Origin: Diplonema papillatum
Taxonomy: Eukaryota > Euglenozoa > Diplonemea > Diplonemida > Diplonemidae
Length of the DNA: 64,000 nucleotides
Assembly (NCBI GenBank): GCA_030068145.1
Contig: JAPJBO010000334.1
Span: 1 to 64,000, forward strand
Direction: 5' to 3'
Below the pieces are notes generated by a model. The model had not been told where the DNA came from, ran no database searches, and worked only from the letters and a program-made list of their open reading frames with translations. Shown in pieces: positions 11,311-22,489 of the stretch (positions are counted from its first letter, which is position 1; each line of letters begins with the position of its first letter). The position numbers and the translations under genes were made by a program.

Positions 11311-11317
<7 letters not shown>
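11193..11317 (-). repeat. Split direct repeat A1 (125 bp)
   Basis: Second copy of the A repeat, forming the outer 5' end of the element on the minus strand. It runs without a break into the right-hand (TC)n tract. Confidence 0.9.

Positions 11318-11367
<50 letters not shown>
11318..11367. repeat. (CT)n microsatellite, right flank of retroelement
   Basis: About 50 bp of uninterrupted CT dinucleotides directly after A1, continuing the tract broken at 8694. Confidence 0.95.
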
Positions 11368-11370
<3 letters not shown>

Positions 11371-11396
11371 GTCGGAAGAAATTCCGTTCAGTGGAT

Positions 11397-13261
11397 TTAA
11401 GCAAGTGTACCAACTTCCCGATTAATGTGTCTGTCCTTCAACGAGATAAAAGGCTCTGTCTCACGTCCAGCCCTGTCTAACAGAAATGTACATACTCCTT
11501 GTTTCGGTGCATCAGCCCACATTTTCTTCTCGATCTCTTGCACATTATCGGTGATGACACGTTCCTGCTTTGCACTGGAGACAGCTGTCTGCCCTCGGTC
11601 GAAGCCCTTCGCATGAGGATCCTCAAGAAGTTCATCAACAGATAGCTCTCCGGGATATCGACTTCCTGTCTTAACATGCCCGTGAGAGGAGATGAGCTCT
11701 GCGCGGTTGCTACGATGCTTTTCTTGGTTTCCTCCACTCAGCGGCATCGACCTGTTCAATCAGGGAGAGAGGTTGCGACAACAGACAAAAGAGAGAGAGA
11801 GAGACTACCATCTCTCCGGGGAGTATCTGGTCGCCCGACTACTGCCCGTGCTACTACGGCGGGCGTAAGTCGTTTCGCCGTGGGCGCAGTGCGAGCCGCG
11901 GCCCAGGCAAAGATGATTGTTGCACCGATGGTGGCGCAGCCGGGGTGTTGTGACTGACAGACGAGACCGCCTGGCAGGCGTGTGTTGACACGTTGTTTCG
12001 CGGGTTGGCAATAGCCCGCCCTATAAACAGCGGAGGGGCAAAATATATAAGCATCGTTCACTGTTGCTGTCAGTTCCTGTGATAGCCGCAAACAGCGGCT
12101 AGTAGGATAGTATTACAAAGACGAGGGCTAGATATACGACATCACAGGCTTTGTTTAAGTACGTTTACCAATCTAGCTCATGAGAGGCATACCTCCTTGC
12201 CACTTGCTGCTGATCTTCAAAGACTGCATGGAAGTCATCTGTCATTGGGGAGGGCCGATGGAGCCGCTGCTTCTACAGCAACGCTAATGATCTCTTCGAC
12301 TGTGCCCCCCGCCCCCCACCTGTCTCCTTTTCTTGCCGTTTCTTCTTTTCCGGTACGATTCCTGAAAAGCTTTAAGCTAACATATTTTTGGCAGTAGCCC
12401 TGAGAGGATACAACCCAAAAGTATAAAGCGCGTGGTTTTTCTCCGTTAGGTCACTGCCGAAGCAACCGTATCACGTCCTCCCCTAACTGGCTTAGGGAGG
12501 CGGCGTCAACCAACCCGTTAAATAGCTCCATTTGACTGCTGCCCCTCGGCGTCGACGTGACGGGAGCACCTGAGTTTCGCCGGGTCACGAGACTCTACAC
12601 TCTGCTAAGCATCTTACCACCGTTGGCCAAACGGTGAGGTGGTGTCTCCCGTCGCATCCCGCTTTGCTTACTTATGGGAGGTGACACCACCTGTCGCTGT
12701 TGAGAAGCTTGTAGTTAATCGCGCCGGCCGTGGACGCATTGATATTGAGCTCGGGCAGGGTTGCCCGCTTTTTTCTACTACTGACCAGTTTCGACAAGGT
12801 TTTGAATAACGGTCTTTCTATCCCTGCTTCACTAGAACGAAAGACTAGTGCCACCCATAAAAATGACTTCCCACACAGTAACTACATTCTCAAGCGCTGG
12901 ATATGACGCGGGTGTCCGAGCTAGAAAGGGGTTTTGTGACACTGATTGTGTATTTAAGTACCATCAGACCCCGATTTTGACAGAAAGCTTGCACTGACGG
13001 TGAAAGCCGGTACACTGGAATACAGGCCAGAAATGCGAAACGGGTTCTGAAAGGCTTGGAGTAGCTGTTTGTGTTGTCAAATGCTGCATCTGCACAGCGC
13101 CCTCAGGCAAACAAACGAGAAGGATTACAACAAATGCGAGTGTAAATGATCAGTAAAGAATGGTTTCTGGTCCTGGTCAGCCGCTTGGCATTGCGACTAA
13201 CTGGGTTTTTGAAGGAACGGTTGCTTGAGGACGAATGGTTTTCTACGGTGGGTTGGTTGAA
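11397..13261. other. Spacer with a possible unassigned exon at 11397-11673
   Basis: No gene is recognised with confidence. A minus-strand frame of about 90 residues (11673-11397), preceded by an acceptor-like acag, has balanced protein-like composition (IEKKMWADAPKQG, FISLKDRHINREVG) and could be a terminal exon of an unknown gene. A second short minus-strand frame lies at 12672-12854. I could not join them in phase. A GA microsatellite lies near 11789, and a TATA-like aaaatatataag near 12040. Confidence 0.3.
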
Positions 13262-15407
13262 TCAACGCTGGCGCTGCCGGGGGTGCTTTTTAGATCTGGA
13301 CGAGGCACCCTTCGACTTGGCACTGTGAGCGGAGGTGTAAGTCTTGCTAGACGGTGCAACCGATCTGCTGTCATCGGCAGCTTCGGTAGTCTTCGTTTTT
13401 CGAGGTTCGCATTTCGGCATGGATGCACTGGGTACATCTATTGTTGAGGGGAGCATGCCATAGTCCACTGCCGCCCCTAGAGTCTGCATAGTTTTCTTGT
13501 ACACTAAATCGACGTGGTAAAGGGCGACCCCTGTGCTCGAGTGTAATTCCATGCACAGGTCCATAACCATCTTCGGCGCCATCATTTGCTTAATTTCGTC
13601 GTACCAGCGCCCCTGTTCAAGTCCCTGAGTTAGAGCTAGCCCGATGGTGTCTTCTGCCATGCGCCGCACGCCCATCGACTTTCCCACGAAACGTAGTGGC
13701 AGCTGTGTGCCCTCGTTAGATGCAACAGTATATAGGCTGTCATGCCGTTCACCGGTGGCCGCGCAGAACTTGTTGGAACTTCGCTGCAGTCCGCAGACAT
13801 AGCAAACTGCGGTTGCTGCATGCGGTTCACCCGTTGCTGCGCAAAAGCGAGTGTGCAAGTTAAAACCACAAACAGTGCAGATCGGCCGGTCACTGCCCAC
13901 AGCAATGTGGCACTTCCGCAGGCGCGGCCGCATGGTCTGCTCAACCCGGCGCGTGGTTTCCCACTCATTCTCTTCATCTTCAATCAAGTCCAGGCGCAGG
14001 TCCTCCTCGTCATTTTTGAGTCCTGCGTGGCGTGTGATGGTCGTTTGGCATAGAGACGGACGAAGGACATCACCCTATGATAAAACTCTCTCTGAGAAAT
14101 TTCTGTCTTCTACTTCTCGAATACACTTTGTTGGACCGCAAACCCGTCGCCCATCCTTGTCAGCTCGTAAAAAGATGCACACCTTCGAGTTGCCGCCACT
14201 GAACAAATAGATTTCTGTGCAAGCTTTCGCTGTAGTCGATGGCAGCCCTCTCACAAGCTTCGTTGTTAAGAAGCGCTGCGTTGTACCCACTTGTAAGATC
14301 GAGATGCTGCTTGTCTTTTTCGTCAAGTACCATTTGGAGAATGAATTCTGATAACTCGTTCAGCTTTGCCCGGGCAGCAAACTCATGAGCTTCTATCGCG
14401 GCCACTTCATATCTGCATTTTCGAAAGAGAATGTCGTCGGTCAGAAGGTCCTTCAGCGACCGCGCCTGTAGCGGAAAGCCTTGTCTACAAACATCTTCGG
14501 CCCACCAAAGGCGAGCTATGTATTCACGAGGAGACGGTGATGTTTTACGCACTGTTACAGCACCCAGTGAGGAAGCATCGTCTACCAAGCCCTCGCATTC
14601 GCGAGTCAGCTTCAGGTAGGCTGCCGTTTCAGGAAAAAGAGCACCCGATAAAAAGCTGCCACCAGCACTATCTTTCAGAGCTTCGTGTACGAGAGTACTG
14701 TCAGGTGTCGCTTCTCTACCAGTTTTCTGGAAGTGGAAAACCAAAGCAGAGCAATCGCTTCCCTTTAGCGCAGCAGCCACATATTCTGCGTGCTGCTGAC
14801 AGATTCTCAAGTGGAACGAACGTTCTTCCGTCGAGTTCTGGACCCGCATTTCTTCCTCGTTTGCCACCAAAACCTCAAAACGTGCCTCCGCCACACTGTG
14901 TATGCTCAATGTCTGACTCTCCGCAGAAACAAGCGCTAGCTCTGAGTTCAGAAAATCATCCAATCCTTCTGGAAGAGTCTCGAAGGTGCTACAGCTCAGA
15001 GGACGTCGATACGATGCAGGTCGGGGGGCACCTGGTATCGGCGGTGTTGGCACAGGCGAAGATAGCGGCCTTCTGGATGCGAAGCAGGGCGTGTCCTGCG
15101 ACCAGCGCAAGTCGGGTTGCGCAGAAGGTGATTCGGTCCCGAGGCCATCGTCTGTCACCCCAGCTGTGGTACCTTTGTAGTTTCTGAACTGAGTTCTTTG
15201 CTGCGCTGCTGACTTCCATCGCTCACGAGACGACAACGATGTCCAAGGACGGATTCCTCGCCCTTCCAGCAGGGCTTGCCGAGCAGCCAAGTGCGTACCA
15301 CGCATTCCACCGGCACTGCTCGGTCGTGCCTCCCATTGCGACTGTTTCGTCCTCTGGAAATTAACACCAGCTACTTCGGTGTCTTGGACATCAAACGGCG
15401 AAGCCAT
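13262..15407 (-). CDS. 661-aa protein with two CxxC...C...H repeats, function unknown
   Basis: Two exons, 15407-14183 and 14022-13262, join over a 160-bp intron (donor GAAG|GTGTGC, acceptor CGCAG|GA, phase 1) to give about 661 residues starting at an ATG (MASPFDVQD). Residues 1-170 are Ser/Pro/Arg-rich and probably disordered; 170-408 look helical. After the junction come an acidic stretch and two tandem repeats of pattern C-x2-C-x8/9-C-x6-H (C457, C460, C469, H476; C482, C485, C495, H502), each containing FCAATGE. This spacing suggests paired zinc-binding modules. The C-terminus is Ser/Lys/Arg-rich. I do not recognise the family. The next gene upstream, the EEP protein, ends 0.56 kb away on the same strand. 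Confidence 0.75.
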
Positions 15408-15965
15408 ATTCTCGCCGAGTCTCCCCTGTTCCTGTTACACTTTGACTATTCGAATACCAAATGGAACAATGGTTACATCGGGGTTCAGTTTAGTCGATGC
15501 GCAGTTAGTGCGTTTATCGTCAAGTGGGCAGCAACCAAACACCTTCGAGTACCTACAGGCAGCAAAGCCGCATTCTGAGTATCAATGCTAACATGCAACC
15601 AATGTCCGGCCTACAAAGTAAATTGTGTCTAAACCTGAATGATATCGCCTGTAGCACCTGTGCGTTGTGCAAGGCCGGGCACTTGGATTGGCCAAGGTTC
15701 ATTCTTTTGTTTGCACAGAAAGCGGAAAGAATGACGACGCTACCACTTGCAGTCAAATCTACTGTTACAAGCAGGTCGAGCCTTTTAACGATTTTCGGTC
15801 TCCGGAGAAGAGGATGCGCTTGTTGCTCTGGTGTGCGGGTACGCCTCAAACGCATTAGAATGGAGTTGCTATCCGTAGCAGCGTAATTTGTCGGCTTGTC
15901 AAGACACTTTTTCGTCGCCCTTGCAGCGAAAGAGTGAAGGCTCGCATGTACCGCCGGATCAAGAG

Positions 15966-18900
15966 CTAGAGTTCATCTGATGTCGACGTACTGGAACTGG
16001 TTGCCAATTTCTTTGCCAGCAGGCGAAGTCCCATGTGATCGCTTGGTGGAACGTTGTCCTGTGAATGGGTTTAATCTTCAATGAGAAAAGACTTGTCGCT
16101 GAATAGACGACATCATCCTTACTCGGCGAGCGGGCACTTTTTACGCAACGAGCAATGCAGGATGATGAATGTGTCGTGGTGAGTTTGTTGTTGTAGTGCC
16201 ACGCGGTTCAACTGGAACAAATGGGAATAAGTCTTGTTGATGGCTCTCTACACTGACTTCATTGCAGTGAGCGATGCTGAAGAGAATCTTTTTACCTCCA
16301 TCCGTTTGTGTGGTTTAGGCTTTCGTCGCCAACATCAGCGAGGTCATATTGAATTACGATACATGAAGAGATTTTCAAGAAGCTCGGAAACAGAGAACCA
16401 GTCAGCACCCGTAGCAATCCACAGAGAACTGCAGCAGCACGGTATAAAGCTGTGCCCCCAAAATTTAAACGCATCAGGGGTTCAAAATATGCAGCTCATC
16501 ATTCACCAGCTGAGTATGTAACCCCCCAGAGTGGTGTTTTTGGAGTGTGCCATGTATACGGGGTGGAGATATGGAAGAGTATTCCGGGCAGATCTCAACG
16601 ACTGAACTCTTTGCAAACAACTTGGAACACATCCGAAAGGCTTAGTTGACGGGTGAAAATGGCGTTGCATACCTCATTGTGTTCGCGGCTGCCAAAAACT
16701 TCCATAAATGGAAACGATGCGTCATCAACTGGACCTCGCACAAGAATGAAGTCAATCCTTTTCTCAACTTTTTTCAGGTTGTTGAATGTGTTTCCGTTGG
16801 CAAGTCCGAGCTCGTGCTTCCTGTCACCTTTCATCACCCAAACATCACGGAAATCACAAGTGGTGCCCTTGTATTCCTTCTTGCCAAGCAGGAACTGCAT
16901 TGCCGGATCTGATGCCACCATATTGAGGTCACCCATCAAAAGCGTGATCTGTTGGTGGGCATGAAAGTATTGGACAATGTGCTCATGCAGGAGGCAGCAG
17001 CGATCGCAATAGTCAGCCAAACGAGAGAGAGAGAGCGAGAGCCGAGAACGAAATAGGTGCGGATTGGAACGAATATAGAGGGGGCGTTGCTAGCCGGCGT
17101 TTGTGCGCGTCCCCCTTAACCGCTAAACTCGGAAAAGCAGCTTGTGATTGCATTCCATACATGTACGCCTATATGGTACGATGCCAAACCCCCCCCCCCC
17201 CTTTGCACTAATAAAAATTTTTTTGATGTCACCCCATACTGGCCCCGAAACCCCACTTGTGTGGCCCAAAACGGTTCCCAAACGGTTTTTGGCGGGCTGA
17301 GTCGAGGTAAAGGGGTCTCTGAAGGCCCACGAATAGGCCCAGGTGGGCCCAGGTGGGCCCCGGAGCGGGCACTCAGTGCGAGGGGGGGTGCCCCCAAAAT
17401 CCTGAGAGCGTCTGGTTCTCTGGGTATTGCCGTCTGCTGTGGGCTGTCGTGAGGCTTGAGCGATTCCGACGTCGACGGCCCCACGCGCTGTTGCGCGCCG
17501 CAAAGGCGAAGCGAATTCAACCACCGGGCCGCCGCAGACTGACTTGGGCGGCTCCGAACTGAAAGTGGACTGAATACTTGGGGCCTCACGGACTGTCGTG
17601 TGCCCTGCGGGAGTGGGGCCTACGTAGCTAGCAGTGCCCGACAGCGTGTGGCTGTCGGGCACTGCTAACCTAAAAAACTCCGTAGGCCCCATTTCCGCTC
17701 GTAGGCTTTGCAAGCACGGTCCATAGTGTTTTGAATGCCGAAGCCACTAAAGCAGCCGTGACACTTTGCTCCTCAATCAGGTCCTTCAACTGAGAGGCTA
17801 CAACTTTAGCCTTTCCCTTCCCTTTCATCCCAAGGGCTTGACAGTTGTGGCCAATACACTCACCGCACTTCCATACGACATGACTTGGACTCAAAACTTG
17901 GACCCGCACAAGTTGGAACAAAGTGCTCTTTTGGGCGCAAACTTGGGGAAAAGTACTGTTTTGGGCGCAAATTCAGGAAAACGTACTGTTTTGGGCACAA
18001 GTTTGGCGAAAGTAGTGTTTTGGGCACAAACTTGGGAAACGTACTGTTTTCGACTTTATCCCCATCATGCTGACGGAGTCGGCTTCGGGGGAGTTCGGGC
18101 GCTCTAAGAAAGGCCCGTACCGCTGTCGGATTCTGTTAAGAACTTCGATGATGCAGTCAGGAGAGCCCAAATATGGGATCCATTCGGAACCCCTTCGAAT
18201 ATCAAGATCAAACGGAACTCGGAGGTCTCTGCAACCGAGGGTCATCAGGGCCGCTGCTGTTGGGCAAGGGCTGCCAACTGCGGGCTACCCCCGGATCTTT
18301 GTGGTTGAGCAATTCAACCGGGACCGGTGCGATCACCGAAGCCTAACCCGTGCTGAGGACTGACTCGGCCTCCCACTCAGGCGGCAGTACCTCCTGGGCT
18401 TCCTCGGGCTCCGGTTCAACCGGAATCAACGGGCTGCCGTTGTGCACCAGCCAACAGCATGTGGGACATACCCACGTGGTGTTGAGCGCGGGACCGCAGG
18501 CATGAGGCGATATAAGCATCGCCACAACGCGAACAGTGTCGTCCGTTGGCGACATCATGGGTGGTGTCGCATGATGAGGAAAAAACGCATTGTCTTCGTC
18601 CCACAGCAGCCGGGCGGCTCGCCGGATAGTACGACTGGGATGGTATCCAATCTACGTTCGGTAGATCCATTTGTTTCAGGTAGGCACAGCCGGCACATTT
18701 TTCGTTGTGCGCACGTGTGTAAACCCTGCTTTGAGTGATTTAACACAGCACGCTGCCATCCGACACTTTTTGACATAGACAAGCAAGCTTGTTACCATAA
18801 AAAACTGCGGAGGAGAGCACACACCTTGCCGCCGCTTGGCTTGTTTTCGAGTTCTTGTGCAAATCGACACATTTCGTAGACGTTGCTCATTCGCGCTGAC

Positions 18901-20314
18901 TCCGAAAGAGTCAGATGCGACGTGAGAATGTTGATGTTGCCAAGCTGCTTAGTTGCGACCGTAACCGACAGGCAAACCTGCTCATTTTTTTTTTGCACGT
19001 CAAATTGTTCTACAAGGGGGATTTGCAGGTACTGATGAAAGTGCTACACACGAGCAAAGCGGCTCCCTTGTTGGTGATCGGGACTTCCAAACAAAGCATC
19101 ATGACGTGGTTTCGAGCATCGTTGATTCAGGGCAGACTGGACGGAAATTGATGAACACATAAAGGTTTTTGCGCATACCCGCTGATGCTCATCTCCGCTG
19201 TCTTTCGGCCAGTAGCGCGTCAATGGGAGTGCTTCAACGTGAAGGACCGGAAGCCTGGTGAAAATAGCCGGTCCTTCTGTCTGCACAGCTAGGCCTCTGT
19301 CTCCTTGGAAATAAGTCATTGCCGGCACCCAAGCCACTTGATAGAGACCCACCTGCTCCAATCGCCAGAGAAGGTGGTCTACCTGATGTGTTTAATTGAC
19401 CAGGTCAATGTTGCAACGTTTTTCCTTGAGACTTTCACTTGTGCCTCCGGATAATAAGGAAACGAGGAAGACTTTCACGTTGGTGAATGGTGTGATGCTT
19501 TCTGCAGTGAGAATGAAAAGTTCCTGAGTACCTGATGTCTGGTGCTTTCAGGCCCTAACTGCGAGCCAATGTTGTCGTAGCGCACCTCTTGAAAAGCAAG
19601 GATATCGGGTGTCGGTCCTTCCAATATCCCATTTACAATAAGAAGTAGCCGGTGGTTCCACGGATTGTTGAAGTTCCATATGTTGTAGCAGATGATGCAA
19701 AGCTCAGCCTTGGCCTTCTCCTCCGGAAGGCCATACCAAGTGCGCAGAACCACCGTTGACTCGTCGTCAAAGGTCTCACCCGATAGACTACCGGCAGGCT
19801 GCCAAGTGTGGCGAACGAGGGAAAAGAGACCTTCTCTGTCACCTTGGATGCTGACATGATGGCGCACGGTCCTGTAGGCTTCTGCAACGTGCTTCTCAAA
19901 TGGCGACTTGACCGGGGCGTCATCAGCAAATTCAGTCGTTAAGTCAAATTCATAGACGACACCGAGCAGCAGCTGTTCCTCTGTTGTGTTGCCGTCCCAA
20001 GCTCGCATCTTGAGAACGAGCGGGTCCTTGCCGTCGTGGGAAAATGTCATCAGCTGCCGGCGCGCGCGCTGTATCCCCGTGATCTGCAAGTTTCCAATGT
20101 GCGAGCACTGGCGACAGCGGCCCCAGTGCTCGTTGATGCTCTGCGTCACGAACGCCATCACCTCACTGCCACCTTCCCATTCCGCTGCATTCAGCGGTAA
20201 GTCCTCTCGGTTGCCGAGTACATTGCCCCAGCTCCCATCAGCAGTCCCCACAAATCCGGCAGCAGCCGCAACAAGTGCAAACAGTACCACTGTGCTGAGA
20301 CACACCATATGCAC
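15966..20314 (-). CDS. Secreted/ER endonuclease-exonuclease-phosphatase family protein
   Basis: A five-exon model, all junctions phase 0: 20314-19532, 19382-19179, 18977-18825, 16981-16673 and 16058-15966, giving 513 residues. Donors are GTACTC, GTATGC, GTGTGT and GTATGC; the fourth exon starts at the first AG after a CT-rich tract. Residues 1-21 form a hydrophobic signal peptide; 22-200 are a family-specific region; an EEP (DNase I-like/sphingomyelinase-like) domain follows. Its expected catalytic motifs are intact: N211 in CYNIWN, E243 in FQEVRYD, SHL at 349-351, GDLN at 397-400, RIDFIL, and SDH at 489-491. The last four residues are SDEL, an ER-retrieval variant known from the Plasmodium BiP protein. 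A Ca/Mg-dependent nuclease or phosphodiesterase of the ER lumen is therefore inferred; the substrate is unknown. Intron 3 is 1.84 kb and repeat-bearing. Confidence 0.8.
17615..17690. repeat. Nested hairpin-forming inverted repeat
   Basis: Inner arms of 15 bp (17630-17644 and 17652-17666, agcagtgcccgacag and its complement) enclose a 7-base loop. Outer 10-bp arms ggggcctacg and cgtaggcccc sit at 17615-17624 and 17681-17690. Confidence 0.9.
17925..18055. repeat. ~34-bp tandem repeat, about four units
   Basis: Units carry tactgttttgggcacaaa followed by cttgggaaaacg with variants (gcgcaa/gcacaa). It lies within the long intron of the EEP gene. Confidence 0.8.
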
Positions 20315-21397
20315 CGCCTTTCACAGGTGCCGCAAATCCGAGGCGCCCCCCCTCGCCTGGCCCTCCCTTCCTTCTTATGATTATCAAATTCATGTCGACA
20401 CCAGGTTACTACTATTAGTAGCTACAAAACTATTGGCGTTGATCTGGGCAGTTCATAGTTCCTGGTTCGGGGGCATAAAAGGGGAAAGAACCCAGCAGGG
20501 TCTTCAATCCAATATGGACTTGCCCCAGGCACGAACCCACATGTTCTGTTGCCCTCAGTGCAGGTTTCTTTATCCATGAAATCCTGGACAACGCACGCAT
20601 GTCAACAGGCCGGATGGCTCCACTGGGAGCCATCTGGTACCATATAATCGGGCTACGAGCCGAGTGCCAGATTCGGACCGCGGTCTGAATCTGGTAATTA
20701 TAGCTAACCCCCTCGCCAAGACGGAAATCGCGCTCTTTTCTGCAGTTTCACGTCTACAGAGTGCGTTCACACAGGTGCAGACGTGTGAAACGCTCGTCAA
20801 GCTGGGGAACTGACTTTTCGTTGACCGCACTACCCTGAGCCCAAAATCCTGGACTTGGTTTCAGGTGGCAAATTTGGCAAATGATCATGATCAGAAGATC
20901 CTACTTGGGCGGTTCAGTTTCCTCACAATGCATGTGGCTAATAAAAAAAAAAGGCAGAGCAGTGTACTCGTAAGCAAAACTGGCAACCGAAAAAGTCTCG
21001 GGAGTTTCAGCTATCAGGCTAGAACCACCGACACCACAGCACTACAATGCCGCGTGAGATGGGGAGTACAAGGAACAAGAGCAAGACCGACACCAGCACT
21101 TAGAGGCACGAGCCTTTCATGTAGTGCCAGCTCTTATTGTAATACAAACTCTTTTTCCTGCTGGTTCAGCATCAAATCCATGCTCACACAGCAAAAAAGA
21201 CGTGGCTCGGAGATGTCAAAGTGAAGGAGGAGAGGTAGAGTGGGGAATTGCATGCAAGAACTGTAGTCTGTTTGGGCTGGTTGGAAGATATTGGCCTCGG
21301 TATAGCCTTGGATGTGCATTGTTATGGCACTGCGGGAGCAAAGGGGGGAAGGGGGCCAAGCGTTTCGGGGTTCGTTGTACTACGTTGAGTTTGCGGC
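20315..21397. other. Intergenic spacer with short palindromes
   Basis: No gene seen. It holds a 28-bp near-perfect palindrome at 20667-20694 (one mismatch, centre gaccgcggtc) and a 9-bp-stem hairpin near 20612-20634. It would include the 5' region of the EEP gene. Confidence 0.5.
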
Positions 21398-22489
21398 TCA
21401 GACGGCGACTGGGTTTTTGCTCCGCAAAGCGTCCTTGTCACAGACTCGTGGGCCGTGTTTCGTGGCTCTCAACTTGTTGGGGCCATTCGAAACGGTTACT
21501 TTCGTGGTCTTCTTCTTGTCCGTTGACGGGTTGGTTTTTTGGCTGTGCTCTTTCTCGGACGCTTTCGCTTTGGCGCGTTTGTCAGACTTGCCCGGCTTTT
21601 GCTCGTCGTCCACTAACCGTTGTTGCTTCTTCTGGTACTTGAAGTAGTCCATGGTGCTCTGACAGCCCGGTGACACAGGCTCTTGCGGCTCGTGCCTGCT
21701 GGGGCGGCTTTTCGTGCAGTCACCCTCTGGGCGTGACTCGTCGGTGCCTGCTGATTGTCGCTGCTTTTTGTTCTTCGATTTTTCTCCCTTTTCATGGTCA
21801 TCGTTCGAGGTGTCAGAATCGGTGGATGACCCCATGCTGTCGCTGAACGTAGTGGCAGACATTGAAGAGCTGATGGAAGGAGACGATGGGGCTGGACTGG
21901 ATTTGTGATCGTCTTCGGGACGGTGGGTGGGCCGTAAGACTTGTTGGCACCACTTTTCTCTTGCTTTGACTTCGTGAAGAGTTTCCTTTCGAACGCCGTC
22001 AGCTTGCGCTTCAATTTCCTCACCGGCTTCGCATGCCTCTCGAGCATGAAGGTCCGACTTCTTCGACCGCCACACTTGAGCAATACGGGCCTTTGCTTGT
22101 TCTTCAGCAGCCTGGAGCTTCAAAGCCCTCGTGCCCCTTCCTTCATGCTTTTCTCTGTCCTCTTCGTCACCTGGGTCCTGCTTCTGCGCCTTTCCAGTGG
22201 CCAGTGTCATCGTAGTTGAAGTTGCGGCATTAAGCGTCTCCGACACGTTCGCCACCACCTCCGTTTGAGCTTGCATCACGTCGTTTAACGCCGTTGTCAC
22301 GCCAGCCTGTGTCTCACTGAATGCGGACCACACGCGAGATAAGCCTTCTGCATTTTCTGATGGTGGCGCGGAGTCACTCTCTTTGTTTTCACCAACTGCA
22401 GCTTGCGCAGACTCGGCTTGCCTGTTGACCTTCTCATGCGCCTTCTCTTCCGAAACCGTGTTCTTGTTCTGCCGAGCAGCAGTTTCCAT
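21398..22489 (-). CDS. Charged, disordered 363-aa protein, function unknown
   Basis: A single uninterrupted 363-residue frame starting at ATG. Residues 1-180 are rich in Ala, Glu, Gln and Lys and likely helical or coiled-coil; about 190-225 is a Ser-rich block (SSPAPSSPSISSSMSATTF); 225-363 is strongly basic with many Lys-Lys and Lys-Arg pairs and a DYFKYQKKQQR segment. No catalytic motif, signal peptide or membrane helix is visible. The basic tail and low hydrophobicity suggest a nucleic-acid-binding or nuclear protein, but this is inference from composition only. It has the same orientation as its neighbours, 1.1 kb upstream of the EEP gene start. It could be one exon of a longer gene. Confidence 0.6.
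   Translation of the reverse strand: METAARQNKNTVSEEKAHEKVNRQAESAQAAVGENKESDSAPPSENAEGLSRVWSAFSETQAGVTTALNDVMQAQTEVVANVSETLNAATSTTMTLATGKAQKQDPGDEEDREKHEGRGTRALKLQAAEEQAKARIAQVWRSKKSDLHAREACEAGEEIEAQADGVRKETLHEVKAREKWCQQVLRPTHRPEDDHKSSPAPSSPSISSSMSATTFSDSMGSSTDSDTSNDDHEKGEKSKNKKQRQSAGTDESRPEGDCTKSRPSRHEPQEPVSPGCQSTMDYFKYQKKQQRLVDDEQKPGKSDKRAKAKASEKEHSQKTNPSTDKKKTTKVTVSNGPNKLRATKHGPRVCDKDALRSKNPVAV

Larger units (their letters stand above)
8695..11317 (-). mobile_element. DIRS/PAT-like retroelement with split direct repeats
   Basis: Read on the minus strand the order is A1 (11317-11193), the RT-RNase H ORF (11058-9067), B1 (8950-8874), A2 (8876-8752), B2 (8771-8695). The A copies are 125 bp and look identical; the B copies are 77 bp and look identical. 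A2 and B2 share 20 bp, and B1 and A2 share the trinucleotide ctc. An A1-ORF-B1-A2-B2 arrangement is the split-direct-repeat signature of PAT- and Ngaro-type DIRS-like elements. The element interrupts a (CT)n tract with no evident target-site duplication. At 2.6 kb it is about half the usual length and has room for only one large ORF; I see no tyrosine recombinase. It may be non-autonomous, or the recombinase may be supplied elsewhere. Confidence 0.8.
16982..18824 (-). other. 1.84-kb repeat-bearing intron 3 of the EEP gene
   Basis: Lies between donor AAG|GTGTGT and the acceptor after the CT tract at 17022-17038. It contains a poly-C run near 17190, a nested hairpin (17615-17690) and a 34-bp tandem repeat (17925-18055). 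No coding exon in phase was found inside. Confidence 0.6.

Noticed and set aside
12481..12520. Possible structured RNA (cctaactggcttaggg hairpin)
   Set aside because: Only a short stem; no tRNA, snRNA or rRNA consensus could be recognised around it.
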